64,000 nucleotides of DNA from Chloroflexota bacterium (lineage in GTDB: Bacteria; Chloroflexota; Anaerolineae; Aggregatilineales; Phototrophicaceae). Positions 46,449-54,843 of the stretch are shown here, in pieces. The stretch spans positions 39,011 to 103,010 of the forward strand of contig JAPOSR010000006.1 of the NCBI GenBank assembly GCA_026709625.1, in the 5' to 3' direction. The notes beneath the pieces were generated by a model. It saw only the letters and a list, made by a program, of their open reading frames with translations. It ran no database searches and was not told where the DNA came from. Within the stretch, counting starts at the first letter, position 1, and each line of letters opens with the position of its first letter. The position numbers and the translations under genes are program-made.

Positions 46449-47369
46449 TTACAGCTTTTCGGCAACCCGCAGTTTGGCGCTGCGGCTGCGCGGATTTCGC
46501 TGGGATTCTGCCTGGCTGGGGACGATGGGCCTGCGGTTGACCAGGCGGATGCTCGCGCGCTTGCTGCCCAGCGAAGCCAAGCCCGGCGGCGCGGTCTGAC
46601 TGTGCGCCAGCTCGCGAAATGCCTGTTTGACGATGCGGTCTTCGAGGCTGTGAAAGCTGATGATCGCCAGCCTGCCGCCAGCGCGCAGCAGGTCAACCGC
46701 GCTGGGTATGACTCCTTCGACAGCTGCGAGCTCGTCGTTGACGGCGATGCGCAGCGCCTGGAATGTGCGCGTGGCTGGATGAATGCGCATGGAGCGGCGC
46801 AGGCGGGCGGGCAGCGCGGCGACAACCAGCTCAGCCAGCTCGCGCGTCGTGCTGACTGGGCGGGCGGCCACGATGGCGCGGGCGATACGGCGCGCATGCC
46901 GCTCTTCGCCATAGCGAAACAGCAGCCGCGTCAATGCTTCGTCCGGCATGGTGTTGACGATGTCTGCCGCGCTCGCGCCAGCCGCGTTGTCAAAGCGCAT
47001 GTCCAGCCGCGCATCATGCCGAAAGGAAAACCCCCGGGCCGGGTCGTCCAGTTGCAGCGAAGACAAACCCAGATCCAGCAGGATGGCGTCCACGGCCTCC
47101 CAGCCCAGTTCCCGCACGTAATCATGAATGCGCAGATAGCTGCCATGGAACAGGCGCGCTCGCTCGCCATGCCCTTGCAAGGTGCGGCTGGCTGCGCGCA
47201 GAGCATCGGCATCCAGGTCGCAGCCCAGCAGCCTTTCCGCCCCGGCCTCCAGCAGCGCCTTGCTGTGCCCGCCGGTGCCCAGGGTGCCATCAATCACGCG
47301 TGAAGGCGCTGCGCCGCCGGGCATCAACGCCGCGATGATTTCATCCAGCAAGACGGGACTATGCGGCAT
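46449..47369 (-). CDS. rsmH: 16S rRNA (cytosine1402-N4)-methyltransferase
   Basis: This 306-residue protein starts MPHSPVLLDEIIAAL, with the SAM loop IDGTLGTGGHSKALLEAG. GFSFRHDARLDMRFD, TFQALRIAVNDEL and the C-terminal IISFHSLEDRIVKQ complete the family pattern. It methylates C1402 in the ribosomal decoding centre and conventionally opens the division/cell-wall cluster. I chose ATG 47369. No mraZ precedes it, and uvrC reads away on the other strand. Confidence 0.94.
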   Translation of the reverse strand: MPHSPVLLDEIIAALMPGGAAPSRVIDGTLGTGGHSKALLEAGAERLLGCDLDADALRAASRTLQGHGERARLFHGSYLRIHDYVRELGWEAVDAILLDLGLSSLQLDDPARGFSFRHDARLDMRFDNAAGASAADIVNTMPDEALTRLLFRYGEERHARRIARAIVAARPVSTTRELAELVVAALPARLRRSMRIHPATRTFQALRIAVNDELAAVEGVIPSAVDLLRAGGRLAIISFHSLEDRIVKQAFRELAHSQTAPPGLASLGSKRASIRLVNRRPIVPSQAESQRNPRSRSAKLRVAEKL

Positions 47370-47436
47370 CCAGGACCTCGCTGGCGCGCCAATGCGCAAA
47401 ATTGCCAAACGCTAGCGCGCCGCAGAATCGGCATCA

Positions 47437-47445
47437 TGCTACACT
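47437..47445 (+). promoter_or_regulatory. Putative extended -10 promoter of uvrC
   Basis: TGCTACACT is an extended -10 (TGn plus TACACT) 43 bases before the uvrC start in the divergent spacer with rsmH. It closely matches TGCTATACT ahead of the HNH gene. No clear -35 box is visible. Confidence 0.35.
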
Positions 47446-47487
47446 ATATGCGATATTCGTCCACGAAAACTGCCTTGCCGCCGCCCG

Positions 47488-49374
47488 ATGTCGTACCAAA
47501 AGCCCGCGCATATCGAGACCATCCTCAAAAACCTGCCCGCCAAACCAGGCTGTTACCTGCTGAAAAACAGCCGTGGCAAGATCATCTATGTGGGCAAGGC
47601 GAAGCGGCTGCGCAACCGCGTCCGCAGTTATTTCACCGCGCAGGCCGATGGCAATGGCAAAACCCTGCGCATGCGCTCCGAGGTCGACGACATCGACTTC
47701 ATCATCACGGAAAACGAAGTCAAGGCGCTCATTTTGGAAGAGACATTAATCAAGAAGCACAAGCCCCGCTACAACATCGAGCTCAAAGACGACAAACGGT
47801 ATCCCTACATTCGCGTCAGCTGGAACAATGCCTTCCCCAAAGTCGAGACGACGCGCCGAGTCGTCAACGATGGCTCGCGCTATTTTGGCCCATATTCCGC
47901 CATGTGGGTGGTGCAAAAGACGTTGAGCGACCTGCGCCGGGCTTTTCCATATTTGACCTGCGACCGCGATATTGATGGAAAAGACGAGCGCGCCTGCCTC
48001 TTTCACGACATCAAATTGTGCAACGCCCCTTGCATCGGCGCAGTCAGCCGCGAGCAATACCGCTCGATGATCCAGGAGCTGATGGATGTGCTGAGCGGGC
48101 GCGCCAAAGCGGTGCAGCTTCGCCTGGCGAATGAAATGAAGACTGCGGCAAAAGAGCTCAACTTTGAAAAAGCCGCCGCCCTCCGCGATCAGCTGCAAGC
48201 CATCGACTTTATCACCAACAAGCACAAAGCCGTGGGCAAGAATCTAAGCGACCATGATGTCATCGCCCTCGCCCGCGAAGACCGCGATGCGACAGTGCAG
48301 ATCATGTTCATCCGCAACGGAAAACTTATCGGCAGCGACTCGCGCATGATGAACAATACCGAAGGCGAATCAGACGCTGTCGTGCTCGAGCAGTTTATCA
48401 GCCAGTTTTACGCCGGCAGCGGCAACATCCCGCGCGAACTGATCTTGCCCGACCAGGTGGGTGAAGCGCGCATCCTGGAAAGCTGGCTGAGCGACAAACG
48501 CGCCAGCTCCAAGGTGACAATCCATGTGCCCCAGCGCGGCGACAAACGCAAGCTGGTGCGCCTGGCGCAGGAAAATGCTCTGGAGAGCTTGCAGATGATG
48601 CGCGCGCAATATGAAGCCGATACCACGCGGCACGAGCAAGCCATGGCCGAGCTGCAAGCGGCGCTGAGCCTGCCGCGCATCCCCAACCGCATCGAATGCT
48701 ACGACATCAGCACGACTCAAGGCACAGCCATCGTGGCCAGCCGCATCGTCTTCGTGCGTGGCGCGCCGCGCAAAAGCGAATACCGCCGCTTCAACATCCG
48801 CAGCGTCGCCCACAGCGGTGCCGATGATTATCAATCCATGCAAGAAGCGCTGACCCGCCGCTTCAGCCGCTGGAAAGCCGCCAGCGAATCGACAGACGAT
48901 CTCGCGCCCGACGGGGTCGACAAAGACGAAACTTGGCGGCTGCTGCCCGACTTGCTGCTGATTGACGGCGGCAAGGGGCAGCTTAATGTAGCCAGCGCCG
49001 TGCTGGACGAATTCGGGCTGAGCCACCGTGTGCCGGTCGCCTCGCTGGCGAAACGCCTCGAAGAAGTCTTTATGCCCGGTCGAGCGCGGTCTATCTTGCT
49101 GGAGCGCCAGGGCGAGGCGCTCTATCTGCTGCAGCGGGCGCGCGACGAAGCCCATCGTTTCGCCATCACCAGCCATCGCTCGCGCCGCCGCAAAATGAGC
49201 CTGGCCAGCCGCCTGGAAACGATCCCCGGCGTGGGACCGAAACGACGCAAGCTGCTGCTAAAGCACTTCGAAAACTCCATAGACGCCATTCGCAGCGCCT
49301 CGATCGGCGAGCTAGCGCAGGTCAATGGCATCAACAAAGAAGTGGCGCTGGCCATCAAGAGTCATTTAGATTAG
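47488..49374 (+). CDS. uvrC: Excinuclease ABC subunit C
   Basis: This 628-residue nuclease has the N-terminal GIY-YIG domain (GCYLLKNSRGKIIYVGKAK) for the 3' incision. A UVR helical hairpin (ELNFEKAAALRDQLQAID, residues about 210-227) binds UvrB. The central RNase H-like endonuclease domain carries ECYDISTTQGTAIVAS, with the 5' catalytic Asp, and LLLIDGGKGQLN. A C-terminal double HhH (LETIPGVGPKRRKLLLKHF) completes it. It makes the dual incisions of nucleotide excision repair. It is transcribed divergently from rsmH. Confidence 0.96.
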   Translation: MSYQKPAHIETILKNLPAKPGCYLLKNSRGKIIYVGKAKRLRNRVRSYFTAQADGNGKTLRMRSEVDDIDFIITENEVKALILEETLIKKHKPRYNIELKDDKRYPYIRVSWNNAFPKVETTRRVVNDGSRYFGPYSAMWVVQKTLSDLRRAFPYLTCDRDIDGKDERACLFHDIKLCNAPCIGAVSREQYRSMIQELMDVLSGRAKAVQLRLANEMKTAAKELNFEKAAALRDQLQAIDFITNKHKAVGKNLSDHDVIALAREDRDATVQIMFIRNGKLIGSDSRMMNNTEGESDAVVLEQFISQFYAGSGNIPRELILPDQVGEARILESWLSDKRASSKVTIHVPQRGDKRKLVRLAQENALESLQMMRAQYEADTTRHEQAMAELQAALSLPRIPNRIECYDISTTQGTAIVASRIVFVRGAPRKSEYRRFNIRSVAHSGADDYQSMQEALTRRFSRWKAASESTDDLAPDGVDKDETWRLLPDLLLIDGGKGQLNVASAVLDEFGLSHRVPVASLAKRLEEVFMPGRARSILLERQGEALYLLQRARDEAHRFAITSHRSRRRKMSLASRLETIPGVGPKRRKLLLKHFENSIDAIRSASIGELAQVNGINKEVALAIKSHLD

Positions 49375-49526
49375 CCTTGGGCTGGCGACCGGGCGGACTC
49401 CAATCTCTGTCTGGCCGGCAGAATCTGCGCGCGTTCCGCTTCTTACCCAAAATGAATTGACAACTCCGTCGCTTTTTTCGTATGTCCGCCTGTGGCTGGA
49501 TTGTCTTGTGGGCGCGCAGCAGCCTG

Positions 49527-49555
49527 TTGGCATTGGTGGGCAGATGCGTTACAGT
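49527..49555 (+). promoter_or_regulatory. Putative promoter of the sugar ABC operon
   Basis: TTGGCA (49527-49532) and TACAGT (49550-49555) are separated by 17 bases. Transcription would start near 49562, giving a leader of about 30 bases before the AGGAG-preceded ATG at 49592. A second candidate, TTGACA at 49457, has only a poor -10. Confidence 0.4.
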
Positions 49556-49591
49556 GAATATGCCCTTTGCGATTCAAATGGAAATGAGGAG

Positions 49592-50896
49592 ATGAAAATG
49601 CGTTTCACCAAACTCTTTGCCGCCCTGGCTATACTCATTGCGCTGGCGTCGCTCGGCTCGGCTGCGCTGGCGCAAGATGACATGATTGAGATTGAGTACT
49701 GGCAATACAATTTCCAGGCGCGGGTCGATGCGATGAATGAGCTCATCGCGCAATTCGAAGCGGAAAACCCGGGCATCAAAGTCGTGCACAACAGCGACAT
49801 CCCCTATGCCAACTTCCGTGATGAACTGGCTGCCTCTGCGCCAGCCGGCGTTGGTCCTGATGTGGTCACGCTCTTCTACGGCTGGATTCCCGCTTTTGTA
49901 GACGCCGGCTATCTCGTGCCTTTGCCCGCAGACCCCTTCAGCGAAGACTTCATCTTGGAGACATTCTCGCCCATGGTGGCCAACGCCAAGTTCGAAGGCA
50001 GCTATTGGGCGATCCCGACAGCCGTGCGTTCGCTGGCGCTGTTTTGGAACAAGGACATCTTCGCCGCGGCCGGGCTTGACCCAGACGCTCCGCCCGCCAA
50101 CCTGGATGAATTCGTCGAAGCTGCCATCGCCACGACCGCCTATGATGGCGATATGGATATCTTCAACATTACGCAGCAGGGACACGCGGCCGCGCTGGCG
50201 GCGCAAGACCATCACTGGTTCCGCGAGGTGCTGCTGCGGCAATATGGCGGCGCGCCCTACAGCGATGATGGCCGCACGGTCACCTACAACAGCGAAGAAG
50301 GCTGCGCGGCCTTCAGCTGGCTGGCCGCTTTTGAAACCGAGCACATGACGGGCAGCAATGACATCCTCGACGGCGCGACCAACGCCTTCGTCAACGGCGA
50401 TACCGCGCTGCATGTCGATGGCTCCTTCCGCATCGGCACCATCGCCAGAAACAACCCCGACTTGAATTATGGCGTTGCCGAGCTGCCCCTGGGTCCCAAC
50501 GGCGAGCGCCACACCTTCGGCTCGTATTGGACGCACGGCATCACGCGCCGCGCCAATGACGATCCGGCGCGCCTGGAAGCGGCTGTCAAGTTCTTGCAGT
50601 TCATCACCATGCCCGCAGCCGGCGCCCTCTGGGTCGACAGCGTGGGCGAGCTGCCAGCGCAGGCTGCCGCCGCCAGCGACGCAGCCATCTTGGCCGACCC
50701 CGTCCTGGGACCGTTCTCGGCGGGCTTGGCTTATTCACACGCGACCTTCTTCGTCGATGAAAGCGCGCAACGGCAGGTGCTGATAGACGCCTTCGACAAT
50801 GTGCGCCTGGGCGGGATGGATCCCTGCGAGGCGCTGGACGAAGCCGCGGCAATCGAACAGGAGTTGATTGATAGCTTCTGGGCTGATCGGGAATAG
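49592..50896 (+). CDS. ABC transporter sugar-binding protein (CUT1, family 1)
   Basis: This 434-residue exported protein has a signal peptide (MRFTKLFAALAILIALASLG, then SAALAQ) without a lipobox Cys. A mature domain follows with IEIEYWQYNF, PDVVTLFYGWIPAFVDAGYL and ALFWNKDIFAAAGL, typical of MalE/UgpB-like binding proteins. A GAGGAG ribosome site places the start at 49592, so in-frame codons from 49457 are leader. It delivers a sugar or polyol to the two permeases downstream. A strong hairpin just after its stop could keep its level above that of the permeases. No ATPase gene is in the window. Confidence 0.9.
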   Translation: MKMRFTKLFAALAILIALASLGSAALAQDDMIEIEYWQYNFQARVDAMNELIAQFEAENPGIKVVHNSDIPYANFRDELAASAPAGVGPDVVTLFYGWIPAFVDAGYLVPLPADPFSEDFILETFSPMVANAKFEGSYWAIPTAVRSLALFWNKDIFAAAGLDPDAPPANLDEFVEAAIATTAYDGDMDIFNITQQGHAAALAAQDHHWFREVLLRQYGGAPYSDDGRTVTYNSEEGCAAFSWLAAFETEHMTGSNDILDGATNAFVNGDTALHVDGSFRIGTIARNNPDLNYGVAELPLGPNGERHTFGSYWTHGITRRANDDPARLEAAVKFLQFITMPAAGALWVDSVGELPAQAAAASDAAILADPVLGPFSAGLAYSHATFFVDESAQRQVLIDAFDNVRLGGMDPCEALDEAAAIEQELIDSFWADRE

Positions 50897-50915
50897 CTGC
50901 TCAGATAATCCACAC

Positions 50916-50952
50916 GAGAGCCGCGCCGACTGGCAATAGTGGCGTGGCTCTC
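50916..50952 (+). terminator. Intercistronic stem-loop after the binding-protein gene
   Basis: GAGAGCCGCGCC (50916-50927) pairs with GGCGTGGCTCTC (50941-50952) at 11 Watson-Crick positions of 12 plus one G-T, around a 13-base loop. It is 20 bases after the stop codon. No long T-tract follows, so partial termination or 3'-end stabilisation of the binding-protein message is likely. Confidence 0.6.
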
Positions 50953-50979
50953 ACTAATTTATGCAGACAGGAGCGGAAG

Positions 50980-51129
50980 ATGTCATCGGTATATGGAAAA
51001 GGCTACCACGACGGCGTGCGAGACACAAAGGGAGGCAGAGCTGCTGGCTGCATGAAGAGTTGTTTGATGCTAGTCGGTGCGATTACATTGCTATTTCTGT
51101 GCCTTGTGGTAACAGGCTTAGGCGGCTAG
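50980..51129 (+). CDS. Very small membrane protein in the sugar ABC operon (I)
   Basis: This 49-residue protein is preceded by AGGAG at a good distance from ATG 50980. The N-terminus VYGKGYHDGVRDTKGG is polar and the rest is one membrane helix (LMLVGAITLLFLCLVVTGL). I do not recognise it. The next gene begins with a similar motif (YEAGFQDGLEAA), so both may belong to one small family. Its place between the binding protein and permeases suggests a link to the transporter, not proven. Confidence 0.55.
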   Translation: MSSVYGKGYHDGVRDTKGGRAAGCMKSCLMLVGAITLLFLCLVVTGLGG

Positions 51130-51151
51130 CAACAACCTCTGGGAGGATAAG

Positions 51152-51475
51152 GTGAAAGAAAAGAACGAACAAATCTACGAAGCGGGCTTCCAAGATGGCT
51201 TAGAAGCCGCCGCCAGCATCGGCGATGCGCAACGCAACGAAACCGCCTTTGTCATCGGCATGCTTGGCGGACTCTTTGGCATCTGGGGCTTGGCGCATGT
51301 GCTGAATGACAAAGTCGCGCCGGGCTGTTTGTGGATGCTGATCGTCGGTCCGGTCGTCGCTGGAACATTAGGCAGCATTGTAGTGAGCACAGGTGGCATC
51401 GCCGCAGTCATCATCCTGCCGCTTTGGCTGTACATCGTGTACACCCAGGCGAAGAGCGGCGCGGCGCGAGCCTGA
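51152..51475 (+). CDS. Small membrane protein in the sugar ABC operon (II)
   Basis: This 107-residue protein starts with GTG at 51152 behind GGGAGG. After a polar N-terminus with YEAGFQDGLEAAAS it has three hydrophobic segments (GMLGGLFGIWGLAHVL, LWMLIVGPVVAGTLGSIVV and IAAVIILPLWLYIVYT). Function is unknown. The gene lies 30 bases before the first permease start and reads in the same direction, so it is part of the operon. Confidence 0.6.
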   Translation: MKEKNEQIYEAGFQDGLEAAASIGDAQRNETAFVIGMLGGLFGIWGLAHVLNDKVAPGCLWMLIVGPVVAGTLGSIVVSTGGIAAVIILPLWLYIVYTQAKSGAARA

Positions 51476-51504
51476 CCAGCGAACCAGCGCGGAGGGTTTC
51501 GGTT

Positions 51505-52443
51505 TTGGCAGCAAAAGCAAAGCGGCAGCAAGGTAATAGTCCTGTGTGGACGCTGGCTCGGCGCAAGGTCGTCTGGGCGTATATTTTCTTGGCCATCCCC
51601 ATCGTTTTCTTCGCCTACATCCGCATCTATCCCGCGCTATTCGCCTTTCAGATGAGCCTGCACGATTACAACCCGCTGGCGACCGAACAGCCTTATGTCG
51701 GCTTGGACAATTACGAGAAGCTGGTCAATGAGCTGAACAAGCGCAAATCGCCCACCAAGGCGGCTTTCCAAAACACGGCGAATTACCTGCTGCTGGGCGT
51801 GCCGATCCAGCTGTGTCTGGCGCTGATGATCGCGTTGATGCTCAATGAAATCCGCTTTATGAGCACTTTTTACCGCATCATGTTCTTCTTGCCCTTTGTC
51901 ACTTCGACCATCGCCATCGCCTGGGTCTTCCGCATGCTGTATCAGCCGCGCTTCGGCTTGATTAATGTGATGCTGCAGTTGGTCTCGCTGCCCCAGCAGC
52001 CTTTTCTCAATAGCCCCAAGCAAGCGCTGCCATCGGTGCTTTCGCTGGTGATCTGGCAGGGAATGGGTTTCGCCGTCATCATCTTTCTGGCGGGCTTGAA
52101 GCAGATCCCGCGCACGTATTATGAAGCCGCCGAGGTCGATGGCGCCAGCCGCTGGCACACTTTCCGCTTTATCACGTTGCCGTTGCTGAACCCGACTATC
52201 GTGTTTTTGCTGGTCTTGCAGACGATATCCTTCCTGCGCATGTTCGCTCCCGTCTTGGCGATGACCGAGCAAGGACGTGGCGGTCCGCTGGATTCGACGA
52301 CGACCGTGGTGCTGCGCGTCTATCGCGAAGCCTTCACGAGCTTCGATATGGGTTACGCTTCGTCGCTGACGGTGGTGCTCTTCGCTTTCATTCTGATTAT
52401 CACCATCATCCAACTGCGCGTCACAGCGCGGCGCGTCAACTAG
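51505..52443 (+). CDS. ABC transporter permease (CUT1, MalF/UgpA type)
   Basis: This 312-residue permease has six predicted transmembrane segments and the EAA loop EAAEVDGASRWHTFRFITLP that contacts the ATPase. I chose TTG 51505, eight bases after GGAGGG. In-frame codons back to 51331 lie inside the small membrane-protein gene. It pairs with the next permease to form the channel. Confidence 0.88.
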   Translation: MAAKAKRQQGNSPVWTLARRKVVWAYIFLAIPIVFFAYIRIYPALFAFQMSLHDYNPLATEQPYVGLDNYEKLVNELNKRKSPTKAAFQNTANYLLLGVPIQLCLALMIALMLNEIRFMSTFYRIMFFLPFVTSTIAIAWVFRMLYQPRFGLINVMLQLVSLPQQPFLNSPKQALPSVLSLVIWQGMGFAVIIFLAGLKQIPRTYYEAAEVDGASRWHTFRFITLPLLNPTIVFLLVLQTISFLRMFAPVLAMTEQGRGGPLDSTTTVVLRVYREAFTSFDMGYASSLTVVLFAFILIITIIQLRVTARRVN

Positions 52444-52453
52444 AGCGAGCGCA

Positions 52454-53347
52454 ATGGAATCGATCACCCCCAGCAACCTCTTTCGGGAACGCAGCGATTC
52501 GCGCGCGGTGGGCAGCCGGCGCGGCGAATGGAGGTATCGGGCTTTTTCTTATCTGGTGCTGACAATCTGCGCGCTGACGATGGTCGTGCCGTTCATCTGG
52601 ATGCTTTCGACCTCGTTCAAGCCTGAAAAAGAGATTTTGCGGCGCAACTTTTTCCCCAATCAAGCGACTGTGGACAACTACAGCGAAGTCATCACCGAGA
52701 CAGACCTGCCGCTGTGGTACAAAAATTCCTTCATTGTGGCGGTCTTCAGCACAATCAGCGTGGCGTTTTTCGACTCGCTGGCTGGCTATGTCTTCGCCAA
52801 GTATCAATTCCCCGGCAAGCGCCCCATCTTCATCATCTTTTTGACTTCGCTGATGGTGCCGACCGAGATGCTGATCATCCCATGGTTCATCATGTCGTCC
52901 AACCCGCCCATCGGTGGCTCGTGGGTCGATACATATTGGGGCATTGCCTTTCCCGGCGTCATCACCGCTTCGGGCATCTTTCTGATGCGCCAGTTCATGC
53001 AGGGCGTGCCCGATGAGCTGCTGGATGCCGGGCGCATTGACGGCGTCAGCGAGTTTGGCTTGTATTGGCGCGTGGCGGTGCCGCTCAGCCTGCCCGCCAT
53101 CGGCGCGCTGTGCATCTTCAACTTTTTGGGCAACTGGAATGCCTTTATCTGGCCCCTCATCGCCACCAGCAAGAGCGAGATGTTCACCTTGCCGGTGGGC
53201 ATTCAGCTCTTTTCGTCCGAGGCGCAGACACCCTGGAATCTGATTATGACAGGCGCGTCGCTCTCGGTCGTGCCACTGCTGATCGTGGTCATCATTTTCC
53301 AGCGCTACATCATCGAAGGCATCGCGCTGACCGGGCTCAAGGGCTAG
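52454..53347 (+). CDS. ABC transporter permease (CUT1, MalG/UgpE type)
   Basis: This 297-residue permease has six membrane segments (starting VLTICALTMVVPFIWML) and an EAA-type loop (DAGRIDGVSEFGLYWRVAVP). It begins ten bases after permease 1. Carbohydrate uptake systems of this type use a MalK-like ATPase that is often encoded elsewhere, which fits the absence of one here. Confidence 0.9.
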   Translation: MESITPSNLFRERSDSRAVGSRRGEWRYRAFSYLVLTICALTMVVPFIWMLSTSFKPEKEILRRNFFPNQATVDNYSEVITETDLPLWYKNSFIVAVFSTISVAFFDSLAGYVFAKYQFPGKRPIFIIFLTSLMVPTEMLIIPWFIMSSNPPIGGSWVDTYWGIAFPGVITASGIFLMRQFMQGVPDELLDAGRIDGVSEFGLYWRVAVPLSLPAIGALCIFNFLGNWNAFIWPLIATSKSEMFTLPVGIQLFSSEAQTPWNLIMTGASLSVVPLLIVVIIFQRYIIEGIALTGLKG

Positions 53348-53349
53348 GC

Positions 53350-54843
53350 ATGGCGCGCGCCGATTTAAGCTTTCCACACCCGCTGTACGACAAGTTCGTC
53401 TTGCAGCCCTTCTTCGCCGATGCCCAGGTCTATTATTTTGCGCCGATGCTGGCTGCCAATCGCGCCCATGCAGTCATGCTAAGCACGTGCGGCATCATAT
53501 CGCGAGACAATGCCGCGGCGCTGCTGAATGCGCTGGCGCATGTCGAGGCGCAGGGAGTCGCCGGGCTACGCTATCGCGCCGGCGTCGAAGACCTTTTCTT
53601 CGCCATGGAAAACGAGATCATTGCATTGGCTGGCGCGGCGCATGGCGGAAACCTGCAGCTGGCGCGCAGCCGCAACGACCTGGGCTATGCGCTGACACGG
53701 CTGGCGCTGCGGACGCTGCTGCTCGAGGCGCTGGACGACCTGCTGTCTCTGCGCGAAAGTCTGCGCGAGTTTGCCTGTATGCACCTGCGCACTTTGATGC
53801 CCGGCTACACGCATACGCAGCCGGCCCAGCCCACCACGTTCGCGCATTACATAGCTGGCGTTTTGGCTGGTTTGGCGCGGGATACGGCGCGGCTGCAATT
53901 CGCCTGGGCGACCAACAACCAGAGTCCGCTGGGCGCAGCCGCCTTGACGGGCACGGCTTTCCCGATCGACCGAGCGTTGAGCGCGCGCCTGCTGGGCTTT
54001 GACAGTGTGATGCACAGCACTTACGACAGCATCGGCGCATCGGACAACCTGACCGATGTCGCGGGCGCATTGAGCTCGCTGGCGGTCAATTTGTCGCGAT
54101 TTACGAAGGACATGCTATTTTGGGCGACACAGGAAAGCGGCGCGGTCAACATTCACAACAGCTTCTTGCAGATCAGCTCGATCATGCCGCAGAAGCGCAA
54201 CCCGGTCGTGCTGGAACACCTGCGGGCGCGCATCAGCCGCATGCTGGCGCAGGCGCAGGGAATCGTCCTGCAATGCCACAACATCCCGTTCGGCGATACG
54301 CAAGACATCGAAGACGAGATTTTTCCGCTGCTTTTTGGCTCGCTCGAGACGGGAAAGGCCATCTTGCAGCTATACGCCGCGGTTGTGGATACGATGGAGA
54401 TCAATGTACAGCGTCTGCGCGCGCGGGCTGGGGCGGGTTTTACGACTGTCACCGAGTTGGCTGATACCCTCGTCCGCGAATGTGGGCTGCCATTCCGACA
54501 GGCGCACAATGTTGTCGCGGCGCTGGTCGGACATGCGCAGGCTGAGCGCCTTTCGCCAGCTGATTTGACTGCGGAGATCTTACAGCGCGTCGCGGCCGAT
54601 CAGCTGGGGCTGGAGATCTCGCTGGCCGACGCAGCCTTCCAGCGCGCGCTGGATGCCCAGGCATTCGTCGATTCACGCAGCCTGCACGGAGGCGCAGCGC
54701 CCGCAGCCACAGCCGACGTCCTGGCGGCGCAGCATGCGCAAATCCAAGTCGACCGGCGCTGGCTGGACGCCCGCCACAACGCGCTGAGAGCGGCGGACGA
54801 ATGGCTGAACAACGAGATCGCGGCGCTGCTTACTCCAGCGTGA
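53350..54843 (+). CDS. Argininosuccinate lyase-like enzyme of the fumarase/aspartase superfamily
   Basis: This 497-residue protein has the three superfamily blocks: ARSRNDLGYALTR near residue 115 (ASL reads GRSRNDQVATD), TLMPGYTHTQPAQPTT with the catalytic His, and SSIMPQKRNPVVLEHLR on the mobile catalytic loop. The changed first block and the location two bases after an ABC permease suggest a paralog that works on an imported compound rather than canonical ArgH. Arginine biosynthesis is possible but not supported by neighbours. I chose ATG 53350, since the reading back to 53065 lies inside the permease. The end overlaps the cytochrome gene convergently by 14 bases. Confidence 0.78.
   Translation: MARADLSFPHPLYDKFVLQPFFADAQVYYFAPMLAANRAHAVMLSTCGIISRDNAAALLNALAHVEAQGVAGLRYRAGVEDLFFAMENEIIALAGAAHGGNLQLARSRNDLGYALTRLALRTLLLEALDDLLSLRESLREFACMHLRTLMPGYTHTQPAQPTTFAHYIAGVLAGLARDTARLQFAWATNNQSPLGAAALTGTAFPIDRALSARLLGFDSVMHSTYDSIGASDNLTDVAGALSSLAVNLSRFTKDMLFWATQESGAVNIHNSFLQISSIMPQKRNPVVLEHLRARISRMLAQAQGIVLQCHNIPFGDTQDIEDEIFPLLFGSLETGKAILQLYAAVVDTMEINVQRLRARAGAGFTTVTELADTLVRECGLPFRQAHNVVAALVGHAQAERLSPADLTAEILQRVAADQLGLEISLADAAFQRALDAQAFVDSRSLHGGAAPAATADVLAAQHAQIQVDRRWLDARHNALRAADEWLNNEIAALLTPA

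Noticed and set aside
44531..46540. 669-residue plus-strand ORF opposite ftsI and the ftsL-like gene
   Set aside because: Antisense shadow with no recognisable motif. The minus-strand genes are contiguous and in conserved order.
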